Positions 48,861 through 55,796 of a stretch of DNA of 64,000 nucleotides are shown one piece after another; position 1 is the first letter of the stretch; every line of letters starts with the position of its first letter. Under the pieces are notes generated by a model. It did no database searches. It had not been told where the DNA came from and saw only the letters and a list, made by a program, of their open reading frames with translations. A program made the translations under genes and the position numbers. Source of the DNA: Rhodospirillales bacterium (lineage in GTDB: Bacteria; Pseudomonadota; Alphaproteobacteria; Reyranellales; Reyranellaceae); NCBI GenBank assembly GCA_009377525.1, contig WHTW01000004.1:1-64000 (forward strand). The letters run 5' to 3'.

Positions 48861-49856
48861 TTAAGCCTTGGGCGAGAGCACCACCAGCAAGCCAGTCAGG
48901 CGGTGGAGCCGGATCGGCAGCGAGCTGGCGATGGTGTCGAGCGCGGCGTCGGCCTGCCAGGCATCGAACACCGCCGTCACCGGGATGGCGCGCACGCGCG
49001 CGTCGGTCACGACGATTCGCCCGCCGCGGTAGCGTTCGAGATCGGCGATCACCTCGCCGAGCGGTGTTTCGTGGAAGACGAGCCGATCGCGTCGCCACGC
49101 CTCGACCCGACCGAGATCGGCGTCGTGCACCGCGCCCAGGCGGCGCGGCCCGTAACGGACCTGCTGTCCCTGTCCGACGACAACCTTCGTATCGACGGTC
49201 GACACCGCGACGGCATGCTCGGCCACCGCCACCGTCACCTCGTCGCCCTGGCGCTTGACGTCGAAGGCCGTTCCCAGGGCCTGCGTCCGGCCGGCCGCCG
49301 CCTCGACGACGAACGGCCGGGCCTTGTCGCGGGCGACGCTGAAGAACGCTTCGCCGGCGTGCAGGACCACGCGACGCGACGCGGCGTCGAAATCGACCGA
49401 CATCGAGGAGGCTCCCGCCAGCTCGACGGTCGAGCCATCCTCGAGCGAGACCGTGCGCCGTTCGCCGACGCCGGTACCGTGGTCAGCGAACAGGCCGGGC
49501 TGCAACAACAGGACGGCGGCCGGCGCGGCGACGGCGGTGACGGCCGCCGCGGCATAGAGGAAGCGACGACGGCCGGGCATCTTCGCGCGCGATCTTGCGA
49601 CGGGCCGCATCGACGGCGTCGCGGCAAGCGGTGGCGAAACGACAGCGGCCGACGCACGGGCGGCGAAAGCCGGGCCGATCTTGCCGACGCGCATCCACAC
49701 GAGCCGCGCGCGCGCCCATGCCGCCTCGTGCCGCGGATCGGCCTTCAGCCAGAGCTCGAACGCGGCGCGATCGGCATCGCTTGCGGCCTTGTCCCTGAGG
49801 ACGACAAGCCAGCGCAGCGCTTCCTCGATCAGCGGATCCTGATGCTGTTCCTGCAT
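48861..49856 (-). CDS. FecR-type anti-sigma/signal transducer
   Basis: A 331-residue FecR protein: N-terminal DUF4880 with DPRHEAAWARARLVW, one transmembrane segment (about residues 97-117, FLYAAAAVTAVAAPAAVLLL), then the periplasmic FecR beta domain (TVSLEDGSTVELAGAS, FDVKRQGDEVTVAV) and a C-terminal DUF4974/STN-like domain. It passes the receptor-loading signal to FecI. Located between fecI and the receptor gene on the same strand. Confidence 0.9.
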   Translation of the reverse strand: MQEQHQDPLIEEALRWLVVLRDKAASDADRAAFELWLKADPRHEAAWARARLVWMRVGKIGPAFAARASAAVVSPPLAATPSMRPVARSRAKMPGRRRFLYAAAAVTAVAAPAAVLLLQPGLFADHGTGVGERRTVSLEDGSTVELAGASSMSVDFDAASRRVVLHAGEAFFSVARDKARPFVVEAAAGRTQALGTAFDVKRQGDEVTVAVAEHAVAVSTVDTKVVVGQGQQVRYGPRRLGAVHDADLGRVEAWRRDRLVFHETPLGEVIADLERYRGGRIVVTDARVRAIPVTAVFDAWQADAALDTIASSLPIRLHRLTGLLVVLSPKA

Positions 49857-49943
49857 GACGCTCCGGGACGGGGGACCCGACCCGATCCCTCTACTGCTTA
49901 GACGGATGGAAAGCGATTCAGCATGAGCGGGCGCGTCACTAAA

Positions 49944-50015
49944 GCATATTACGTCCGGCTGGAATCAGCCGGACGGAATATGCCCTGCGAAACCAACACC
50001 GACCGCACGCTCTAT
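49944..50015. repeat. RIME-like hairpin repeat, second copy
   Basis: Aligns without gaps over about 72 bases to 24797 onward. The stem GCATATTACG/CGGAATATGC differs from the other copy (GCACAATCCG/CGGATTGTGC) by compensating changes at several pairs, so the base pairing is conserved though the bases are not. Sits in the fecI-fecR gap. It may be transcribed with the operon. Confidence 0.7.
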
Positions 50016-50536
50016 TCCTCGCGGCCCATCTCCCGCTCGATCGCAGCCAGGGCGCTCACCATGTGACTGACGACCGTGTTGCGGCTGATGCCCAACCGCC
50101 TCGCGATCTCGGCATGGCTGAGCTCCTCGAAGCGGCAGAGCACGAAGACCTCGCGGCAGCGCGGCGGCAGGCCCTCAATGACGCGCAGCACCCGCGCGTA
50201 CTCGCTGCGATAGAGCACGACGTTCTCGGGCGAAGGCTGCGGATCGGCGACGGCTTCGGTCGTTTCCTCGGCCGCCGGCAACTCGACGCGCAGGCCGACA
50301 TGGCGCTGATGATCGAGCACCAGGTTCGACGCAATCCTGAACAGATAGCTGCGCGGATTGTCGACCGTCGCGCCTCCGCGCGCGTTGGCGACGCGCAGCC
50401 ACGTCTCCTGCGTCAGGTCCTCGGCCAACGCAGCGTTGTCGAGCCGCCGCGTCAGGAAGCGCAGCAGCGCGTCACGGTGCTGGGCGAAGCTCTGCAGCAG
50501 GCTCTGGCGGCGGTCGTCCCCCATCCCTTGAGCCAT
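50012..50536 (-). CDS. FecI-type ECF sigma factor
   Basis: A 174-residue ECF sigma factor. Sigma2: LLRFLTRRLDNAALAEDLTQETWLRVAN and NPRSYLFRIASNLVLDHQRH. Sigma4: GLPPRCREVFVLCRFEELSHAEIARRLGISRNTVVSHMV. Together with fecR and the STN receptor it forms a surface-signalling iron system. ATG 50536 has the Fur-box-like palindrome immediately upstream; the longer start at 50605 would place that palindrome inside the gene. Confidence 0.92.
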   Translation of the reverse strand: MAQGMGDDRRQSLLQSFAQHRDALLRFLTRRLDNAALAEDLTQETWLRVANARGGATVDNPRSYLFRIASNLVLDHQRHVGLRVELPAAEETTEAVADPQPSPENVVLYRSEYARVLRVIEGLPPRCREVFVLCRFEELSHAEIARRLGISRNTVVSHMVSALAAIEREMGREE

Positions 50537-50543
50537 ATCGATA

Positions 50544-50560
50544 TTGCGAATGATTCGCAA
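50544..50560. promoter_or_regulatory. Fur-box-like 17-bp perfect palindrome
   Basis: TTGCGAATGATTCGCAA reads identically on both strands around a central base and lies seven bases upstream of the fecI ATG. The AATGATTC centre is typical of Fur/Irr-type iron-response operators, so iron repression of the fecI operon is likely. Confidence 0.75.
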
Positions 50561-50634
50561 GTGTGAGCGACAGCAGGGATTGCTCGGCAAGGCGCTTGCA
50601 CTCACGCGCAGAGCCCAAATCGCGTCTCACCCGC

Positions 50635-51093
50635 CTAATCCACCACTCCGCATTCAGCCGCCAACCGCGCGGCGTCGCGCCAGGCGATGCGGCTGTGTGG
50701 AACCTGCACGCCATCGATCTCGTCGAAGCCTCGGTCGACGATCTCGCCGCCACCGGCGACCCGTCGCATCGCCCCGCCCAGCAGGCGGCGGCCGAGGCCG
50801 GCGCTGCGCCGCTCGGGATGGACGTGCAGGTTGTCGACATACGCGCCGAAGCCCGGATCGCCCTTCGCCCAGACCGCGATGAAGCCCACGCCGTCGGCGA
50901 CCAAAACCGTGTCGTCGGACCCCATGGCGGCGAGCTTGCCGCTCCAGTGCGCCCGCCTCTCGCCGTCGAGAGCAGGGCCGAGCGTGCTGTCCTTGAAGAT
51001 GCCGCGATACGCCGAGCGCCAACTCACTGCATGGACAGCCGCGATGCCGTCGGCATCGACGACAGTCGCTGCGCGGATCGGCTGGCGGGTCAC
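50635..51093 (-). CDS. Truncated GNAT-like acetyltransferase
   Basis: A 152-residue GNAT protein: IRAATVVDADGIAAVHAVSWRSAYRGI and DNLHVHPERRSAGLGRRLLGGAMRRV with the acetyl-CoA loop (RRSAGLG). After the loop the sequence jumps to IVDRGFDEIDGVQVPHSRIAWRDA; the usual stretch of about 20 residues carrying the N..A..fY motif is missing. It may be inactive. GTG at 51093; it overlaps the next gene's end by four bases. Confidence 0.6.
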   Translation of the reverse strand: MTRQPIRAATVVDADGIAAVHAVSWRSAYRGIFKDSTLGPALDGERRAHWSGKLAAMGSDDTVLVADGVGFIAVWAKGDPGFGAYVDNLHVHPERRSAGLGRRLLGGAMRRVAGGGEIVDRGFDEIDGVQVPHSRIAWRDAARLAAECGVVD

Positions 51094-51497
51094 AGACCGG
51101 CGGACCTGGTCGTCGGATAGGCGGGCAGTCCGTCCGCGACGGTCACCCACGAAAGCTTCGACCACGCGAAGGTATGATCCCTGGGCGCCGCCTCGTCGGG
51201 CTCGTCGAGCGAGCAGGTCGTGATGTCGAGGTCGCCGGGAGTCCGCGTCGATTGATAGGTCAAGGTCGTGCCGCAGTTGGGACAGAAGGAGCGTGTGGCG
51301 TGCTCCGACGACTTGAAGTACTGCGGCTCGCCGGCGACGAACCGCACCGAGGCCGGCGGCACGCTGAACCACGCCACTGACGGGGCGCCGGCGGCGTGCC
51401 GGCACATCGTGCAATGACAGATCGTCTGGTTGGTGGGCTCGGCGTCGATCTCGTAGCGCACCGCGCGACAGAAACAGCCACCTCGCAACATCATCAC
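51090..51497 (-). CDS. GFA-family zinc protein
   Basis: A 135-residue member of the glutathione-dependent formaldehyde-activating (GFA) family, a small mixed beta fold with two zinc sites: GGCFCRAVRYEI, CHCTMCRHAAGAPSVAW and FCPNCGTTL. Members are mostly not true GFA enzymes and are of unknown function. A methionine-rich start leaves MLRGGCFC (51491) as an alternative. Followed by the truncated GNAT gene. Confidence 0.85.
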   Translation of the reverse strand: MMMLRGGCFCRAVRYEIDAEPTNQTICHCTMCRHAAGAPSVAWFSVPPASVRFVAGEPQYFKSSEHATRSFCPNCGTTLTYQSTRTPGDLDITTCSLDEPDEAAPRDHTFAWSKLSWVTVADGLPAYPTTRSAGL

Positions 51498-51501
51498 CTC
51501 C

Positions 51502-52089
51502 TCATCGCCTCTGGGGCTTGCGCAGCATGGGCGTGATCACTGGCGAGCCGCCGGACTGGGCCCGGCCCACGATCTCGAAGCCATGCCGCTCGTACAACGC
51601 GATGTTCCGCGGATTCGACGATTCGAGATAGGCGAGCACGCCGTCGCGGTCGCAGCGGTCGGTGACGTGTCGCAGCAACGCGCCGCCAACGCCTTTGTTC
51701 TGGTGCGCCGGGTCGACGCCGAGCAACGGCAGGTACCAGTGCGGCTCCTTCGGGTGATGGCTCGCCATCTGCTGCATGAGCTGCGGGCCGTCGACGGCGG
51801 TCGCCGCGTCGGCCGTTCGCATCATCAAGTCATTGAGTGCTGCCTCGTCGGGATGCGTTCCCGGTGGCAGCCAGAGGGCGGCGCCGGCCGAGCCGACGCG
51901 AAGCGCGCTGCCCTTCTCGAAGGCCGCGCCGCCAAAGGCCATGGCAAAGTGCGGGAAGGCCTCGAGATAGGCCTTGGGATCGGGCCAGGTCCAGCGGCTC
52001 GCGGGGTCGCCGCTGAACGCCAGGGTCAGGATGGCATTGACGGCGTCCCTCTCGGCCACCGTCGCCGCTCGAACATCGTGTGTCGTCAT
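51502..52089 (-). CDS. GNAT-family acetyltransferase
   Basis: A 195-residue GNAT with TVAERDAVNAILTLAFSGDPASRW at the N-terminus, LPLLGVDPAHQNKGVGGALLRHV (acetyl-CoA loop QNKGVG) and LESSNPRNIALYERHGFEIVG. The C-terminal N..N..LYERHGF is intact, unlike in the neighbouring truncated GNAT. The ATG lies immediately after GGGAGG with no spacer, so a slightly different start is possible. Confidence 0.78.
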   Translation of the reverse strand: MTTHDVRAATVAERDAVNAILTLAFSGDPASRWTWPDPKAYLEAFPHFAMAFGGAAFEKGSALRVGSAGAALWLPPGTHPDEAALNDLMMRTADAATAVDGPQLMQQMASHHPKEPHWYLPLLGVDPAHQNKGVGGALLRHVTDRCDRDGVLAYLESSNPRNIALYERHGFEIVGRAQSGGSPVITPMLRKPQRR

Positions 52090-52157
52090 CCTCCCAAGAT
52101 TGGGCGCGACGACGGACCATGCAAGCCCGGCAAGGATCTCTCGCTTGCTGGCCAGGC

Positions 52158-53210
52158 CTACCGCGGCCGCGCCGGATAGGAGGCCGGAGGCGCCGCCAGC
52201 TTGAGCGTGCCGTCGGTGAAGGCGAGGATGATCTCGACACGCCGGTCGATGCCGTCCCTGTCGGATACCTGGGATTGGACAGGCTCGGGCAGCGGCACCT
52301 TGACCGGTCCCGGCCCGGCGCGCAGCGCGAGCTCCGCCGTCCCGCTCAGCTCTTCGGGCGGCATCACGCCGAACGCCCGGACGATGGCCTGGACATGCAG
52401 GACGCCATCGGCCGGCCTCGCGAGATCGAGCTCTATTCCTTTCACCTCTCCACTGTCGGCCGGCTGCGCGCCAAAGCTGCGCGGGACGCTGTCGATGGCG
52501 TAGTACGGCGGGGCCTGCAGCACGAAGTTGGCGCAATCCGGGAACGACGGCATCGGACGGGCAAGCGGTCGCTTCGCCGGCATCGTGCCGACGACGCCTG
52601 CCACGTCTATCCATTCGGGAGGTCGTTCCAGGAAGTGCTTGGTCGCAAACCGGGGCCCGATCTGCTCGATATTGTCCAGGACGATGATGCCGTTCGGCCG
52701 CATCACCCGCGCCGAGCCTTCGAGATCGAAGGCGGCGAACTCCAGCTCGTGGCTGCCGTCGATCAGCACGAAATCGTAGAAGCCGGCACCAGCAATGATC
52801 TGATCGAGATGAATGGCCGAAGACCGGGGTCGGAAGGTGATGCGCTCGCGCAGCTCAGGTGCGAACCCGGCGATCAGCGCCGGGCAGCGCTCGGCGCCGT
52901 AGGGGTCCAGGGTCTCGACATGCCCTCGCTTGGCTTCCCATGCGGCCCTCGCCAGGACCTCGGTGGTTCCCGCATACATCGTTCCGATCTCGAGCAGGCG
53001 TTCGGGGCGCAGCATGACGATCAGATGGTGCAGCAGCGCTCTCCCGTTGTCGCTGAAGAGCGAGCGTTCCGGGTAGCCGGCGTAGAATTTGGCGACGCGC
53101 CGGAAGCAATCGGACCGATACCACTCCTGCAGGCCGGTGGCCGTGATATCGAAACGTTCATCCGGACGATAAAGCGGCGCGACCGGCCGCTGCGATCCAA
53201 CGACATTCAT
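52158..53210 (-). CDS. Class I SAM-dependent methyltransferase with C-terminal extension
   Basis: A 350-residue protein with SAM motif I LLEIGTMYAGTTEVLARAA and the acidic loop FVLIDGSHELEFAAFDLEGSARVMRPNGIIVLDNIEQIG, the pattern of the Methyltransf_24 type. The last ~100 residues (about 245-350) form an extra beta-rich domain of unknown role. Substrate unknown. Confidence 0.78.
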   Translation of the reverse strand: MNVVGSQRPVAPLYRPDERFDITATGLQEWYRSDCFRRVAKFYAGYPERSLFSDNGRALLHHLIVMLRPERLLEIGTMYAGTTEVLARAAWEAKRGHVETLDPYGAERCPALIAGFAPELRERITFRPRSSAIHLDQIIAGAGFYDFVLIDGSHELEFAAFDLEGSARVMRPNGIIVLDNIEQIGPRFATKHFLERPPEWIDVAGVVGTMPAKRPLARPMPSFPDCANFVLQAPPYYAIDSVPRSFGAQPADSGEVKGIELDLARPADGVLHVQAIVRAFGVMPPEELSGTAELALRAGPGPVKVPLPEPVQSQVSDRDGIDRRVEIILAFTDGTLKLAAPPASYPARPR

Positions 53211-53285
53211 GGAGACTCATAGTGCACGGATCGCAGCGGCATGCCAGCGCGACAGTCGCGCGCGGTCGTGCCTGACGGGAACTAC

Positions 53286-53657
53286 CTACCCGCCATGGTA
53301 GGCCTCGATGCGATAGCCGTCGGGATCGATGGCAAACGCCGCATAATATTTCGGCCCGTAGTCGGCGCGCACGCCGGGCTTGCCGTTGTCCTTGCCGCCG
53401 GCCTTCAGCGCGGCAGCATGGAAGGCATCGACCGCGGCACGGTCCTTGGCGAGGAAACAAAAGTGCAGCCCGGAGTCAATGTCGGCCTTCACCGGCTTCT
53501 TGGCGGAACCGAGCCAGAGCTGCACGGCCTTCTCGCCATAGCCCAGCGAGCTCTCGCCGTCGCTCAGCAGGCTGAAGCCGAGCGGCCTGAGCGTCGCGTC
53601 ATAGAACTTCTTCGAGCGTGCGATGTCGGCAACGCCGATCGAAACATGGTCGAACAT
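53286..53657 (-). CDS. VOC-family protein (glyoxalase/bleomycin-resistance type)
   Basis: A 123-residue single-domain VOC protein: MFDHVSIGVADIARSKKFYDATLRPLGF, LHFCFLAKDRAAVDAFHAAAL and AFAIDPDGYRIEAYH, with metal ligands expected at the first His and last Glu. Divergent from the CGNR regulator gene; two shared operator-like sites lie between, so it is a likely target of that regulator. Start at ATG 53657 (AAGGAAAG upstream). Confidence 0.82.
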   Translation of the reverse strand: MFDHVSIGVADIARSKKFYDATLRPLGFSLLSDGESSLGYGEKAVQLWLGSAKKPVKADIDSGLHFCFLAKDRAAVDAFHAAALKAGGKDNGKPGVRADYGPKYYAAFAIDPDGYRIEAYHGG

Positions 53658-53683
53658 CGTTCTTTCCTTCAATCTAACTCATT

Positions 53684-53700
53684 AACCGGTTATTCGGTTA
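53684..53700. promoter_or_regulatory. CGNR-regulator operator candidate 1
   Basis: AACCGGTTATTCGGTTA, an imperfect inverted repeat repeated 38 bases further on as AACCGGTCAGCCGGTTA. Both sites lie in the divergent gap between the VOC and CGNR genes. Confidence 0.6.
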
Positions 53701-53721
53701 ATGGGAGGCGTCGTGCTTGTC

Positions 53722-53738
53722 AACCGGTCAGCCGGTTA
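53722..53738. promoter_or_regulatory. CGNR-regulator operator candidate 2
   Basis: AACCGGTCAGCCGGTTA, matching site 1 except for the central bases. It ends 10 bases before the regulator's start codon, a position suited to autoregulation. Confidence 0.6.
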
Positions 53739-53748
53739 CTAAGTCGGA

Positions 53749-54300
53749 ATGGTGAACCGCCCCGATCTTTGCCTGGAGTTCGTCAACACCCGCTATTGGC
53801 GCGGCCAGGAGGCTCCGACCGAAACCCTGAACTCGGCCGAGGATCTCGGCGCCTGGACGGCGGCCAATGTCGCGAAGGAGGCGCGCCCGCTCGCCCGACG
53901 CGAATTCGAGCGGGCGATCGAGGCGCGCGAGACGATCTGGCGCGTGTTCGACGCCACGGCGCGCGGCAAGACGCCGGCCGCCACGGACCTCGAGGCGCTG
54001 AACGGACTGCTGGCCGCCTCGCCTGCCCGCACGACGCTCCGGCGCGAGCGCACCGGCTTCTCGTGGGACGTCGACATGCGCGGCTCGACCGCGCTCGGCC
54101 AGCTCGCGCCGGTCTTGTGGTCGGCCGGCGACCTCTTGACCGGAGCCAAGCTCGACAAGGTCAAACGCTGCGCCAATCCCGAATGCGGCTGGCTGTTCCT
54201 CGACGACAGCCGCGCCGGCAAGCGGCGCTGGTGCTCGATGTCGTCCTGCGGCAACCGCGCCAAGGCGAGGCGGCACTATCATCGCGGCCGAGAGCAATAG
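53749..54300 (+). CDS. CGNR zinc-finger transcription regulator (ABATE domain)
   Basis: A 183-residue protein with an N-terminal ABATE-like helical domain (DLCLEFVNTRYWRG...) and a C-terminal CGNR zinc finger: KRCANPECGWLFLDDSRAGKRRWCSMSSCGNRAKARRHYHR. The finger combines CxxxC...C...CGNR and is a DNA-binding module in soil bacteria. Divergent from the VOC gene with paired operators between them. Confidence 0.85.
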   Translation: MVNRPDLCLEFVNTRYWRGQEAPTETLNSAEDLGAWTAANVAKEARPLARREFERAIEARETIWRVFDATARGKTPAATDLEALNGLLAASPARTTLRRERTGFSWDVDMRGSTALGQLAPVLWSAGDLLTGAKLDKVKRCANPECGWLFLDDSRAGKRRWCSMSSCGNRAKARRHYHRGREQ

Positions 54301-54519
54301 AACGAAAAGTGACGGCATTTTGCTGGCACTGGGGGTGCCGGCGACACAATACGTTGTGTTCGTGCGCGCATTTCTGCGCCCTACGGCATGCAAAAACTCA
54401 AGGGACGCGTCTCGCAGATCGAACGCTGACGCATCGGCGGCCTTGCCACCGTCGATAACCTAAGTTATCATCGACTCACAGTGAGGACGCCGTTGAACGC
54501 CCTCACCGCGACGTCGGAA

Positions 54520-54816
54520 CTAGCGAAGGATGGTTTGCAGCTTCATGGCGACGCCCATGTCGCCTTCGATCTTGAGCTTGCCGGTCATGAAGGCCGTCAT
54601 GCCGTCGAGCTTGCCGGCGATCATGTCGGAGAAGTCGCCGAAGTCCATGCGCAGCGTGCAGTCGGCGGCCTTGTCGTCGTTGGTGACGGAAGGCGGATTC
54701 TGGTTGCCGTCGATGTAGACGACACCCTGGTCGGTGGCGAACTTGACGGTGTTGCCGAAGGCCGACTTCTTCGAGGCGCCTTCCTTCATTTTCGCGGTGA
54801 GATCAGCCAAGGTCAT
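54520..54816 (-). CDS. SCP2 sterol-carrier-domain protein
   Basis: A 98-residue stand-alone SCP2 domain: ADLTAKMKEGASKK, DCTLRMDFGDFSDMIAGKLDGMTAFMTGKLKIEGDMGVAMKLQTIL. It binds hydrophobic acyl or isoprenoid compounds in a central pocket. Divergent from the terpene-like operon, with a MerR-type operator between the two starts, so both may be co-regulated. Confidence 0.88.
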   Translation of the reverse strand: MTLADLTAKMKEGASKKSAFGNTVKFATDQGVVYIDGNQNPPSVTNDDKAADCTLRMDFGDFSDMIAGKLDGMTAFMTGKLKIEGDMGVAMKLQTILR

Positions 54817-54869
54817 GTGACGGTTCCTCCAGTCGGCCAGTGCTCCGGTACCTCGCTGTGGGGGCTTAC

Positions 54870-54891
54870 TTGACCTTTACGTAAACGTCAA
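54870..54891. promoter_or_regulatory. MerR/LiuR-like operator shared by SCP2 and the terpene-like operon
   Basis: Same TTTACGTAAA core with TTGAC/GTCAA flanks as at 25385..25406 and only one mismatch from a perfect palindrome. It lies 54 bases from the SCP2 start and 37 from the SDR start. Confidence 0.78.
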
Positions 54892-54927
54892 ATACAGGCC
54901 GATGAACGGCCGTTCAGGTGAGGAAAC

Positions 54928-55791
54928 ATGTCGTATCACTCGGTCTTCAAGCCGGGGCTGTTTGAAGGCCAGACCATCATCGTCACCGGCGGCGGCAGCG
55001 GCATCGGCCGCTGCACGGCGCACGAGATCGCCGCCCTCGGCGCGCATGTCGCGATCACCGGCCGCAAGGCCGACAAGCTCGCCACGGTGAAGCAGGAGAT
55101 CGAAGCCTCAGGCGGCACCTGCGAGACACATGCCTTCGACATCCGCGAGGAAGTGCAGGTCAAGGAAGCGGTCGGAGCCATCGTGGCGAAGAACGGCCGC
55201 ATCCACGGCCTGTTCAACAATGCCGGCGGCCAGTTCCCCGCGCCCGCCGCCAACATGAGCGCCAAGGGCTTCGACGTGGTGGTGCGCAACAACCTCACCG
55301 GCGGCTTCATCGTGAGCCGCGAGGTCTTCACCCAGTCGATGGAAAAGCACGGCGGCTCGATCGTGAACATGGCCGCCGACATGAGGAACGGCTTCCCCAA
55401 CATGGCGCACACCGGCGCGGCGCGCGCCGGCATGGTGAACCTCACCATGACGCTCGCCCACGAATGGGCCTATGCCGGCGTGCGCGTGAACGCCGTGTCG
55501 CCGGGCTGGATCGCTTCGTCGGGCATGGACACCTACCAGGGCGAGTTCAAGGAGCAGATCCCCAAGCTCAAGGGCTATTGCCCGCTGGGGCGGCTCGGCA
55601 CCGAGAGCGAGGTCTCGGCGGCGGTCTGCTTCCTGCTGAGCGACGCCGCAGGCTACATCACCGGCACCGAGCTTCGCATCGACGGCGGCGTGCCGCTCGG
55701 CAACCGCTCGATGGAGCTCAGGCCACCCGAACGGACCCGTGAATTCAACGGCTTTCACCTCGCGGTGAAGCCCAAGGTATTGGGCGGCTGA
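54928..55791 (+). CDS. SDR, peroxisomal trans-2-enoyl-CoA reductase-like
   Basis: A 287-residue SDR with an intact NAD(P) site (TGGGSGIG) and NNAG. The catalytic YxxxK is TxxxR (T162, R166 in HTGAARAG). The GAARAG segment and N(x)LT continuation resemble mammalian peroxisomal trans-2-enoyl-CoA reductase, which would fit a role on branched enoyl-CoAs. It is first in a seven-gene operon. RBS AGGTGAGGAAAC; the operator lies just upstream. Confidence 0.85.
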   Translation: MSYHSVFKPGLFEGQTIIVTGGGSGIGRCTAHEIAALGAHVAITGRKADKLATVKQEIEASGGTCETHAFDIREEVQVKEAVGAIVAKNGRIHGLFNNAGGQFPAPAANMSAKGFDVVVRNNLTGGFIVSREVFTQSMEKHGGSIVNMAADMRNGFPNMAHTGAARAGMVNLTMTLAHEWAYAGVRVNAVSPGWIASSGMDTYQGEFKEQIPKLKGYCPLGRLGTESEVSAAVCFLLSDAAGYITGTELRIDGGVPLGNRSMELRPPERTREFNGFHLAVKPKVLGG

Positions 55792-55796
55792 AGGCC

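Noticed and set aside
54451-54470. Short palindrome GATAAC-CTAA-GTTATC as an operator
   Set aside because: A six-base stem is easily expected by chance at this scale and no repeat of it was found.
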